In this document: positions 16,300-23,634 of the stretch, piece after piece
Position numbering within the stretch: the stretch's first letter is position 1
How the letters are laid out: the number at the start of each line of letters is the position of its first letter
Translations under genes and position numbers: made by a program
Assembly (NCBI RefSeq): GCF_024213195.1
Contig: NZ_JANAVF010000001.1
Coordinates: 806,001-870,000 of the forward strand
Direction: 5' to 3'
Length of the DNA: 64,000 nt
From: Streptomyces sp. TBY4
Lineage (GTDB): Bacteria; Actinomycetota; Actinomycetes; Streptomycetales; Streptomycetaceae
Notes under the pieces: model-generated
What the model saw: the letters and a program-made list of their open reading frames with translations, nothing else
Told to the model about the DNA's origin: nothing
The model's database searches: none

Positions 16300-16959
16300 T
16301 CAGTGGTCCTTGACGGTGATGCCGGCCTGCCGGGCCAGCGCCGGTGCGAGCTCGAACAGCTGGGTCGTGCTGATGGTGGCGCCCTTGAGGGCCTCCACGC
16401 CCGAAGCGATCTCCAGGCCGGCGGCGTCGCGCAGGTCGACGCGGCTCATCACGGCCCGGTCGAACCGGGCCCGGTCCAGGGTGGTCCCGGGGAATGTGAC
16501 GTCCGTCAGCGTGGACTGGCCGAAGTCCACGTCCCGCAGGAGACAGTCCACGAAGGTGACGTTGCGCAGGTCGGTCGCGCGGAAGTTGACGGAGTCGAGC
16601 TTGCACTGGTGGAAGACGATCCGACGGAACTCGGCCCCGTGGGCCTCCACCCCGGCCCAGACGCCGGCGGTGATCGTACTGTCCAGCCAGGTGCTCTCGG
16701 CGGCGTCGACACCGACCAGGCGGGGGGTGTGCCACCAGGTGTCGTCGAACCTGGCCCGCCGCAGCCGGGTCCGGTCGAGGCTCACCGAGGAGAACACCGA
16801 CTCCCCGAACCGGCAGCTCCCCGCGTCGGCGGAGTCGAAGACCTCACCCTCGAACCGGATCCACTCGTAGGTCTCCTCGCGCTCGATCCGCCCCGCGAAC
16901 GGCTCCAGGCGGTGCGCGTAGGAGAGCTGGGACGGATCCTGGGGAACGCCGACGACCAT
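16300..16959 (-). CDS. Pentapeptide-repeat protein
   Basis: A 219-residue protein. Residues 40-185 show repeated five-residue units with the A(D/N)LxX-type pattern, for example CRFGESVFSSVSLDRTRLRR, NFRATDLRNVTF and DFGQSTLTDVTF, which predict a right-handed quadrilateral beta-helix. The N-terminus (DPSQLSYAHRLEPFAGR) and the C-terminus (ISTTQLFELAPALARQAG) flank it; the C-terminal end recalls MfpA/Qnr-type relatives. The ATG at 16959 is preceded by GGAGG. Some pentapeptide proteins mimic DNA and protect gyrase from quinolones, but many have no such role and nothing here decides it. It appears to be a single-gene unit. Confidence 0.85.
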   Translation of the reverse strand: MVVGVPQDPSQLSYAHRLEPFAGRIEREETYEWIRFEGEVFDSADAGSCRFGESVFSSVSLDRTRLRRARFDDTWWHTPRLVGVDAAESTWLDSTITAGVWAGVEAHGAEFRRIVFHQCKLDSVNFRATDLRNVTFVDCLLRDVDFGQSTLTDVTFPGTTLDRARFDRAVMSRVDLRDAAGLEIASGVEALKGATISTTQLFELAPALARQAGITVKDH

Positions 16960-17084
16960 GACCACATCCTCCGGGGAGCGCACTGGGCAGTCTCCACCGG
17001 CACGGCGAGCCGGCCCGGGAGACACCTCCATCTTGTCGACAAGTCCCCAATTCACCCAAATCGCATGGCCGGGGGCCGGTCGGG

Positions 17085-17420
17085 TCAGTGGCTGCGGGGC
17101 GCGTACATGATCACGGCCATCCCCGCGAGGCAGACCAGGGCGCCGATCACGTCGTAGCGGTCGGGGCGGTAGCCGTCGGCGACCATGCCCCAGGCGATCG
17201 AACCGGCCACGAAGATCCCGCCGTACGCGGCGAGGATGCGCCCGAAGTCGTCGTCCGACTGGAAGGTGGCCACCACGCCGTAGAGGCCGAGGGCGATGAC
17301 GCCGGCGCCGATCCAGATCCAGCCCTTGTGCTCGCGGATGCCCTGCCAGACCAGCCAGGCGCCACCGATCTCGAACAGGGCGGCGACGGCGAACAGCGCG
17401 ACGGAACGAGCGACGGTCAT
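17085..17420 (-). CDS. YnfA/UPF0060-type four-helix membrane protein
   Basis: A 111-residue integral membrane protein with four predicted helices starting at about residues 5, 33, 62 and 89. The motifs [31 protein letters not shown] and [13 protein letters not shown] are typical of the UPF0060 family, which belongs to the drug/metabolite transporter superfamily. The ATG at 17420 was chosen because it begins the first helix. The length equals the family norm. The transported substrate, if any, is unknown. Confidence 0.9.
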   Translation of the reverse strand: MTVARSVALFAVAALFEIGGAWLVWQGIREHKGWIWIGAGVIALGLYGVVATFQSDDDFGRILAAYGGIFVAGSIAWGMVADGYRPDRYDVIGALVCLAGMAVIMYAPRSH

Positions 17421-17658
17421 ACCGGCCGACTGTACCGGCGGGGCCCGGGCCGGCGGCCACGCACCCGGAGCCCGCGCCCGGCGGGGGCCCGCCTGCCCCG
17501 GGCCGGCCCGCCCGATCGCGTCGAGCGGGTCGACCGGACCCGCCTCGCAGCAGTCCTCGCCCGCTTCCCCGCTCCCGGACACCGCCGCGCCGGTGAAGGC
17601 CCGGCGCAGCTCCTCCACGCCCGGCGCGCCGTCCGTACGGCCGTCCGGGCTGCGGTAG

Positions 17659-17943
17659 ATGCGGCAGCTCGATCAGCTCCACCTCGGCCGCCCGGCCGTC
17701 CAGCGCGGCGCTGATCCGCTCGTGCGGCTGCGCCGGGGGAACCGGATCACGGAGTGCGTGGACCGGCCCGAGGGCGGGACCGAGCTCCGTGCCGTCGGCG
17801 GCGGCCCCTACTACGGCCGCTTCCTCCTCGACCCGGCCCCGGGAAGCCCGCTGCCCTCCGAGGAAGCCCGCCTGGTGGCCGTCGCCCTGGCCGCGCAGGC
17901 CGGCACTGCACTGGACACGGCGGGGCTGTCCCACCAGGGCTGA
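17659..17943 (+). pseudogene. GAF-domain C-terminal remnant, probably of a sensor kinase
   Basis: A 94-codon frame whose last 45 residues (YYGRFLLDPAPGSPLP, then EEARLVAVALAAQAG) look like the end of a GAF domain and resemble the GAF segment of KdpD encoded at 23635-26178. There is no kinase domain after it and no credible ribosome site before it. It lies between the orphan KdpE-type regulator and kdpF, so it may be what remains of a KdpD-like partner. The bases between 17421 and 17658 hold no gene that I can support. It could also be a short unknown protein. Confidence 0.4.
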
Positions 17944-18006
17944 CCACCCGCCGACCCGCCGAGCACCCGCCGGCCACCCCTCGGGCGACCGTGTCGCGTA
18001 AGGGTG

Positions 18007-18047
18007 CCGTCAAGGGTTCCCGTCCGGCCGTAAGGACCCCGTCAAGG
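18007..18047 (+). promoter_or_regulatory. Direct repeats upstream of the kdp operon
   Basis: CCGTCAAGG occurs at 18007-18015 and again at 18039-18047, 32 bases (about three DNA turns) apart, with a partial third copy CCGTAAGG at 18028-18035. OmpR-family regulators such as KdpE bind direct repeats, so this is a candidate KdpE site about 87-127 bases before the first small ORF. Confidence 0.45.
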
Positions 18048-18084
18048 CGTCTTAACACCCGGGTGAAGACGGGGTTGTCTCGTC

Positions 18085-18102
18085 ATCGGCCAGCTGGCCG
18101 AT
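18085..18102. promoter_or_regulatory. Perfect 18-bp palindrome in the kdp leader
   Basis: ATCGGCCAGCTGGCCGAT is a perfect palindrome starting 49 bases before the first ATG of the kdp region, followed by a pyrimidine-rich stretch. It could be an operator or a leader hairpin. No match to the c-di-AMP riboswitch pattern was recognised. Confidence 0.45.
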
Positions 18103-18133
18103 TCATTTCTTCCTCTTCACTCAGGAGCTCACG

Positions 18134-18217
18134 ATGGCCGATCTGGCCTTCGTCGTCACCACGGTCGCGGTGTTCGCGCTGGTGGCTCTCATCGCCCGAG
18201 GGGTGGCCAAGCTGTGA
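18134..18217 (+). CDS. 27-residue single-helix membrane peptide before kdpF
   Basis: The ATG at 18134 follows CAGGAG by 7 bases and encodes 27 residues: MADLAFVVTTVAVFALVA, then a few more hydrophobic residues and the basic end RGVAKL. This predicts one membrane helix with a positively charged C-terminus. Its stop overlaps the GTG start of kdpF (GTGA), so the two are translationally coupled. It is about the size of KdpF but is a separate reading frame. It may stabilise the Kdp complex; no function is established here. Confidence 0.7.
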   Translation: MADLAFVVTTVAVFALVALIARGVAKL

Positions 18218-18303
18218 CCGTCGAAAACATCGTCGGCCTCGCCGTGGCCGTCTCCCTGCTGGGATACCTCGTCCTCGCCCTTGTGTACCCGGAGAGGTTC
18301 TAG
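18214..18303 (+). CDS. kdpF: KdpF small subunit of the K+-transporting ATPase
   Basis: A 29-residue peptide starting at the GTG at 18214, which overlaps the stop of the preceding small ORF. It has a single hydrophobic helix (IVGLAVAVSLLGYLVLALVY) and the short end PERF, both typical of KdpF. KdpA starts 7 bases after the stop. KdpF is a lipid-like stabilising subunit of the Kdp complex. Confidence 0.85.
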   Translation: MTVENIVGLAVAVSLLGYLVLALVYPERF

Positions 18304-18309
18304 CCACCG

Positions 18310-19989
18310 ATGAGCCCCGTACTCGCTGGTGTGCTCCAGCTCCTCGCACTGACCGCAGCACTCGCACTGGCCTACCGCCCCCTCGGCGACTACATGGCCC
18401 GCGTCTACTCCTCCGAGAAGCACTACGCCCCGGAGAAGTGGATCTACAAGGCCATCGGCGCCAACCCGTCGGCCGAAATGCGCTGGCCCGCCTACCTCCG
18501 CGGCGTCCTCGCCTTCTCGGCGGTGAGCGTCCTCTTCCTCTACGGCCTGCAGCGCGCCCAGGGCATCCTGCCCGGCTCGCTCGGCTTCGCCGCCATCGAC
18601 CCGGACCAGGCCTTCAACACGGCCGCCTCCTTCGTGGCGAACACCAACTGGCAGTCGTACTACGGCGAGCAGGCCATGGGCCACGTCGTCCAGACCGGCG
18701 GCCTCGCGGTGCAGAACTTCGTCTCCGCCGCCGTGGGCATGGCCGTGGCCGTGGCCCTCGTACGGGGCTTCGCGCGCTCCCGTACCGGTGAGCTCGGCAA
18801 CTTCTGGTCGGACCTGGTGCGCGGCACCGTCCGCATCCTGCTGCCGATCGCGGTCATCGGCGCGCTCATCCTGGTCGCCTGCGGGGTCATCCAGAACTTC
18901 GCCGGGATCCACGAGGTCGGCCAGTTTTTGAATGGGCACGGCTTCGGCGGCACGCAGCAGTGGAACGGCGGGGCCGTGGCCTCGCAGGAGGTCATCAAGG
19001 AACTCGGCACGAACGGCGGCGGCTACTTCAACGCCAACTCCGCCCACCCCTTCGAGAATCCGACCCCCTTCTCGAACCTCTTCGAGATCTTCCTGATCCT
19101 CCTCATCCCCTTCGCCATGACCCGCACCTTCGGCCGCATGGTCGGAAACCTGCGCCAGGGCTACGCGATCCTCGCGACGATGGTCACCATCTGGCTCGTC
19201 TTCACCGGTCTGATGATGTGGACCGAGTTCAACCACCACGGTCCGGCGCTCGACGCGGCCGGCGGTGCGATGGAGGGCAAGGAGACCCGGTACGGCATTG
19301 CCGCGTCCTCGATCTTCTCGGTGGCGACCACGCTCACCTCCACGGGCGCGGTCAACTCCTTCCACTCCTCCTACACCGGCCTGGGCGGCGGCATCCAGCT
19401 GCTCGGCATGCAGCTCGGCGAGATCGCGCCCGGCGGCGTCGGCTCCGGGCTCTACGGCATGCTGATCATGGCGATCATCGCGGTGTTCATCGCCGGCCTC
19501 ATGGTCGGCCGCACCCCCGAGTACCTCGGCAAGAAGATCGGCACCCGCCAGATCAAGTTCGCCGCCTGCTACATCCTCATCACCCCGGCCCTGGTCCTGT
19601 GCTTCACCGCGGCCGCCATGGCGCTGCCCACCCCGGGCAACTCCATGACGAACTCCGGGGCGCACGGCTTCTCCGAGATCCTGTACGCCTACACCTCGGG
19701 CGCCAACAACAACGGCTCCGCGTTCGCGGGCCTGAACGCCGACACCCAGTGGTTCAACAGCACCATCGGCATCGCCATGCTGCTGGGCCGCTTCCTGCCG
19801 ATGGTGTTCGTCCTCGCGCTGGCCGGCTCCCTCGCCGAGCAGAAGCCCGTCCCCGAGACCGCGGGAACGCTCCGCACCGACAAGCCCCTCTACGCGGGCC
19901 TGCTGGTCGGCACGATCATCATCATCACCGGTCTGACCTACTTCCCGGCCCTGGCGCTGGGTCCGCTCGCCGAAGGGCTCGCCTCATGA
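18310..19989 (+). CDS. kdpA: K+-transporting ATPase subunit A (channel subunit)
   Basis: A 559-residue polytopic membrane protein of normal KdpA length. The repeated pore-loop signatures are visible: [35 protein letters not shown] and [11 protein letters not shown], each contributing to the K+ selectivity filter. KdpA binds and conducts K+ while KdpB hydrolyses ATP. The stop overlaps the kdpB ATG (ATGA). The operon is expected to be induced under K+ limitation or osmotic stress through KdpD/KdpE, encoded just downstream. Confidence 0.97.
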   Translation: MSPVLAGVLQLLALTAALALAYRPLGDYMARVYSSEKHYAPEKWIYKAIGANPSAEMRWPAYLRGVLAFSAVSVLFLYGLQRAQGILPGSLGFAAIDPDQAFNTAASFVANTNWQSYYGEQAMGHVVQTGGLAVQNFVSAAVGMAVAVALVRGFARSRTGELGNFWSDLVRGTVRILLPIAVIGALILVACGVIQNFAGIHEVGQFLNGHGFGGTQQWNGGAVASQEVIKELGTNGGGYFNANSAHPFENPTPFSNLFEIFLILLIPFAMTRTFGRMVGNLRQGYAILATMVTIWLVFTGLMMWTEFNHHGPALDAAGGAMEGKETRYGIAASSIFSVATTLTSTGAVNSFHSSYTGLGGGIQLLGMQLGEIAPGGVGSGLYGMLIMAIIAVFIAGLMVGRTPEYLGKKIGTRQIKFAACYILITPALVLCFTAAAMALPTPGNSMTNSGAHGFSEILYAYTSGANNNGSAFAGLNADTQWFNSTIGIAMLLGRFLPMVFVLALAGSLAEQKPVPETAGTLRTDKPLYAGLLVGTIIIITGLTYFPALALGPLAEGLAS

Positions 19990-22085
19990 GCACCGCCACC
20001 CCTACGAGGGCTCCGCACCAGGACGTGCCCACCGGCCACAAGCCGGACTCCGGACGCGTGGGCGGCGGCCTCTTCGACCCCAAGCAGCTGCTGAAGTCCT
20101 TCCCCGACGCCGTCCGCAAGCTCGACCCGCGCGTGATGATCAAGTCGCCGGTCATGTTCGTGGTCCTGATCGGCTCGGTCGTCACCACGGTGCTGGCGAT
20201 CAAGGACCCGACCGACTGGTTCGGCTGGGCGATCACCGCCTGGCTGTGGCTGACCACCATCTTCGCCAACCTCGCCGAGGCGGTGGCGGAGGGCCGCGGC
20301 AAGGCCCAGGCCGAAACCCTGCGCAAGGCCAAGACCGACACCGTGGCCCGCCGCCTGAGCGGCTCGGTGGAAGAACAGGTCCCGGGCACGGAGCTCCGTA
20401 TCGGCGACCTCGTGGTCTGCGAGGCCGGCGACATCATCCCCGGCGACGGCGACGTCGTCGAAGGCGTGGCGTCCGTGGACGAGTCCGCCATCACCGGCGA
20501 ATCCGCCCCCGTCATCCGCGAGTCGGGCGGCGACCGCTCGGCCGTAACCGGTGGCACCAAGGTGCTCTCCGACCGCATCGTCATCAAGATCATGACGAAG
20601 CCCGGCGAAACCTTCATCGACCGCATGATCAACCTGGTCGAGGGCGCCGCCCGGCAGAAGACACCCAACGAGATCGCGCTGAACATCCTCCTCGCCTCGC
20701 TGACCATCGTCTTCCTGCTCGCCGTCGTCACCCTCCAGCCGTTCGCCATGTACGCGGGCGCCAAGCAGTCGATGATCGTGCTCACGGCCCTGCTGGTCTG
20801 CCTGATCCCGACCACGATCGGCGCCCTGCTCTCCGCCATCGGCATCGCCGGCATGGACCGGCTCGTGCAGCGCAACGTGCTCGCCATGTCCGGACGGGCG
20901 GTGGAGGCCGCCGGCGACGTCTCGACGCTGCTGCTCGACAAGACCGGCACGATCACCCTCGGCAACCGCCAGGCCTCCGAGTTCGTCCCCGTGACCGGCG
21001 CCAAGGCCGCCGAACTGGCCGACGCCGCACAGCTCTCCTCCCTCGCGGACGAGACCCCCGAGGGCCGCTCGATCGTGGTCCTCGCGAAGGAGAAGTACGG
21101 CCTGCGCGAACGCCACCAGGGCGAACTGGCCCACGCCGAATGGATCCCCTTCACTGCACAGACCCGTATGTCGGGCGTGGACGTGGACGGCAAGAAGACC
21201 CGTAAGGGCGCGGCCGGTTCGGTCATCACCTGGGTCAAGGAGCAGGGCGGCCTGGTCTCCGAGGACGCCGACCTCCTCGCCAACGGCATCTCCGAGGCCG
21301 GCGGTACGCCGCTGCTCGTCGCGGTGGAGGACGAGAAGGGGGCCCGGGTCCTGGGTGTCATCCACCTCAAGGACGTGGTCAAGGAGGGCATGCGCGAACG
21401 CTTCGACGAGCTGCGCCGCATGGGCATCAAGACCATCATGATCACGGGCGACAACCCGCTCACCGCCAAGGCCATCGCCGAAGAGGCGGGCGTCGACGAC
21501 TTCCTCGCCGAGGCCACCCCCGAGGACAAGATGGCCCTCATCAAACGGGAACAGGCCGGCGGCAAGCTCGTCGCCATGACCGGCGACGGGACGAACGACG
21601 CACCCGCGCTGGCCCAGGCGGACGTGGGTGTCGCGATGAACACCGGCACCTCGGCCGCCAAAGAGGCCGGGAACATGGTGGACCTCGACTCCAACCCCAC
21701 CAAGCTCATCGAGATCGTCGAGATCGGCAAGCAGCTCCTGATCACCCGCGGAGCCCTGACCACCTTCTCCATCGCCAACGACGTCGCGAAGTACTTCGCA
21801 ATCATCCCGGCCATGTTCGCGGCGGTCTACCCGGGCCTGGACAAGCTCAACATCATGGGCCTGGCCTCTCCCGAGTCGGCGATCCTCTCCGCGGTCATCT
21901 TCAACGCGCTGATCATCATCGCGCTGGTCCCGCTCGCCCTCAAGGGCGTCCAGTACAAGCCGACCAGCGCCGACAAGATGCTCCGCCGGAACATCGGGAT
22001 CTACGGACTCGGCGGCCTCATCGCCCCGTTCATCGGCATCAAGGTCATCGACATGCTCATCACCCTCATCCCCGGCCTCTCCTGA
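19986..22085 (+). CDS. kdpB: K+-transporting P-type ATPase subunit B
   Basis: A 699-residue P-type ATPase. The phosphorylation site is [12 protein letters not shown] (Asp near residue 318), the actuator loop is [11 protein letters not shown], and the hinge is [21 protein letters not shown]. The membrane helices in front and behind match KdpB. The start at 19986 overlaps the kdpA stop; the frame is open much further upstream but inside kdpA. KdpB powers K+ uptake with KdpA, KdpC and KdpF. kdpC follows after 19 bases. Confidence 0.97.
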   Translation: MSTATPTRAPHQDVPTGHKPDSGRVGGGLFDPKQLLKSFPDAVRKLDPRVMIKSPVMFVVLIGSVVTTVLAIKDPTDWFGWAITAWLWLTTIFANLAEAVAEGRGKAQAETLRKAKTDTVARRLSGSVEEQVPGTELRIGDLVVCEAGDIIPGDGDVVEGVASVDESAITGESAPVIRESGGDRSAVTGGTKVLSDRIVIKIMTKPGETFIDRMINLVEGAARQKTPNEIALNILLASLTIVFLLAVVTLQPFAMYAGAKQSMIVLTALLVCLIPTTIGALLSAIGIAGMDRLVQRNVLAMSGRAVEAAGDVSTLLLDKTGTITLGNRQASEFVPVTGAKAAELADAAQLSSLADETPEGRSIVVLAKEKYGLRERHQGELAHAEWIPFTAQTRMSGVDVDGKKTRKGAAGSVITWVKEQGGLVSEDADLLANGISEAGGTPLLVAVEDEKGARVLGVIHLKDVVKEGMRERFDELRRMGIKTIMITGDNPLTAKAIAEEAGVDDFLAEATPEDKMALIKREQAGGKLVAMTGDGTNDAPALAQADVGVAMNTGTSAAKEAGNMVDLDSNPTKLIEIVEIGKQLLITRGALTTFSIANDVAKYFAIIPAMFAAVYPGLDKLNIMGLASPESAILSAVIFNALIIIALVPLALKGVQYKPTSADKMLRRNIGIYGLGGLIAPFIGIKVIDMLITLIPGLS

Positions 22086-22104
22086 TTAGGAACGTGCTGA
22101 CCCC

Positions 22105-22821
22105 ATGAACAACTCCGTAGGCAACACAGCACGGTTGATCGGGGCAGGCCTGCGGGCCCTGCTGGTCCTCACGATCGTGTGCGGCGTGATCTACCCGCTC
22201 GCCGTCACCGGCATCGCCCAGGCCGCCTTCGGCCGGAAGGCCAACGGCTCCGAGATCAAGGACGAGAGCGGCCAGGTCGTCGGCTCCTCCCTCATCGGGC
22301 AGAGCTACCACCTGCCGAAGAAGGACCCCGACGACGCCGAAGAAGCGGTCGAGCCGGACCTGAAGTGGTTCCAGCCGCGCCCCTCCAACGGCCTGGGCAG
22401 CAACAGCGTCAACACCCAATACTCGCTGATCCTCTCGGGCGCCACCAACCGCTCCGCCGACAACGGCGCGGTCAACGGCAAGTGCACCGACCAGGCCGAA
22501 GAGGGCACCCTCTGCGCCCAGGTCCTCGCCGCCAAGAAATCCGTGATCGCGGACAACTCCACGGACTCCTACGAGGTCAGGCCCGAGGACGTGCCGGCCG
22601 ACGCCGTCACCTCCTCCGGCTCCGGCCTCGACCCGGACATCTCCCCCGCGTACGCCGAGCTCCAGATCCACCGCGTCGCCGAGCAGAACAAGCTCGACGT
22701 CAAGCAGGTCGAGAAGCTCGTCGCCGACCACACGACCGGCCGCACCCTCGGCTTCATGGGCGAGCCCCGCGTCAACGTCCTCGAGCTCAACATCGCTCTG
22801 AAGGCACTGTCCAAGAGCTGA
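22105..22821 (+). CDS. kdpC: K+-transporting ATPase subunit C
   Basis: A 238-residue protein with one N-terminal membrane helix (residues 12-34, ALLVLTIVCGVIYPLAVTGI) and an outward domain containing KWFQPRPSNGLGSNS, DAVTSSGSGLDPDISP and LGFMGEPRVNVLELN, all KdpC landmarks. It is longer than the roughly 190-residue E. coli protein because of an insert at about residues 60-145, common in actinobacteria. It raises ATP affinity of KdpB. A 121-base gap with a strong hairpin separates it from kdpE. Confidence 0.95.
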   Translation: MNNSVGNTARLIGAGLRALLVLTIVCGVIYPLAVTGIAQAAFGRKANGSEIKDESGQVVGSSLIGQSYHLPKKDPDDAEEAVEPDLKWFQPRPSNGLGSNSVNTQYSLILSGATNRSADNGAVNGKCTDQAEEGTLCAQVLAAKKSVIADNSTDSYEVRPEDVPADAVTSSGSGLDPDISPAYAELQIHRVAEQNKLDVKQVEKLVADHTTGRTLGFMGEPRVNVLELNIALKALSKS

Positions 22822-22841
22822 CGTTGCGCACTGCGAGGGTC

Positions 22842-22907
22842 CGGAGCCGGCGAGACACGAAGCTCCCCAGCCGCCGCTGGGAGGCGGCCCGCGTCCCGCC
22901 GGCTCCG
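22842..22907 (+). promoter_or_regulatory. Large hairpin between kdpC and kdpE
   Basis: CGGAGCCGGCG at 22842-22852 pairs perfectly with CGCCGGCTCCG at 22897-22907. Inside lies a second stem (CCCAGC at 22866-22871 with GCTGGG at 22876-22881). The element sits in the only sizeable gap of the kdp cluster. It could terminate part of the transcripts, so that kdpED is made at a lower level than kdpFABC, or protect the upstream message. Confidence 0.5.
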
Positions 22908-22942
22908 CCCCGTACCCACCGAAAGAGGAAGGCCGCACACCG

Positions 22943-23626
22943 ATGACCAAGGTGCTGGTGGTGGAGGACGACGCCCAGCTCGTACGTGCGCTCAGGATCA
23001 ACCTCGAGGCGCGGAAGTTCGAGGTGGAGACGGCTTCCGACGGAAACACCGCCCTGAGGCTCACGGTCGTCCGCAAGCCGGACGTCATCCTGCTGGACCT
23101 CGGTCTGCCGGACATGGACGGCATCGACGTGATCAAGGACGTACGGGAGGGCAGCGGCGTGCCGATCCTCGTCCTCTCGGCCCGGCACACGTCCGAGGAG
23201 AAGATCCGCGCCCTGGACGCGGGCGCCGACGACTACGTCACCAAGCCGTTCAGCATGGACGAGCTCCTCGCCCGGCTGCGGGCCGCCGTGCGCCGCCGGG
23301 AGGTCCCGGCCCCCACCCACGAGATCTCGGTGGTCACGACGGAGGACTTCAGCGTCGACCTCGTCGCGAAGAAGGTCGTGCGGGGCGGCCGCGGCGTGCG
23401 TCTGACGCCCACCGAGTGGCACCTCCTGGAGATCCTGATCACCCACCCCGGCCGGCTGATCAGCCAGCGCAAGCTCCTGCTGGACGTCTGGGGACCGACG
23501 TACTCCGAGCACACCAACTACCTGCGGGTCTACATGGCCCAGCTGCGCCGCAAGCTGGAAGCGGACCCCTCGCACCCGAGGTACCTGATCACCGAGCCCG
23601 GCATGGGCTACCGCTTCGAGGGATGA
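22943..23626 (+). CDS. kdpE: KdpE response regulator
   Basis: A 227-residue OmpR-family regulator: receiver domain with VVEDDA, phospho-acceptor Asp in VILLDLGLPD (near residue 52) and DDYVTKPFSM, then a winged-helix domain with RLTPTEWHLLEIL and NYLRVYMAQLRRKLEAD. GAAAGAGGAAGG upstream of the ATG supplies the ribosome site. kdpD follows after 8 bases. It should activate kdpFABC when phosphorylated by KdpD. The order regulator-kinase is reversed relative to E. coli kdpDE, as is common in actinobacteria. Confidence 0.95.
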   Translation: MTKVLVVEDDAQLVRALRINLEARKFEVETASDGNTALRLTVVRKPDVILLDLGLPDMDGIDVIKDVREGSGVPILVLSARHTSEEKIRALDAGADDYVTKPFSMDELLARLRAAVRRREVPAPTHEISVVTTEDFSVDLVAKKVVRGGRGVRLTPTEWHLLEILITHPGRLISQRKLLLDVWGPTYSEHTNYLRVYMAQLRRKLEADPSHPRYLITEPGMGYRFEG

Positions 23627-23634
23627 CGTAAACA

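Noticed and set aside
17960-18130. Possible c-di-AMP (ydaO-type) riboswitch in the kdp leader
   Set aside because: I could not find the conserved riboswitch core; only direct repeats and one palindrome are supported.
18960-19985. Upstream extension of the kdpB frame inside kdpA
   Set aside because: kdpB homology begins at the ATG at 19986, which overlaps the kdpA stop in the normal way; the upstream part is a shadow of kdpA.
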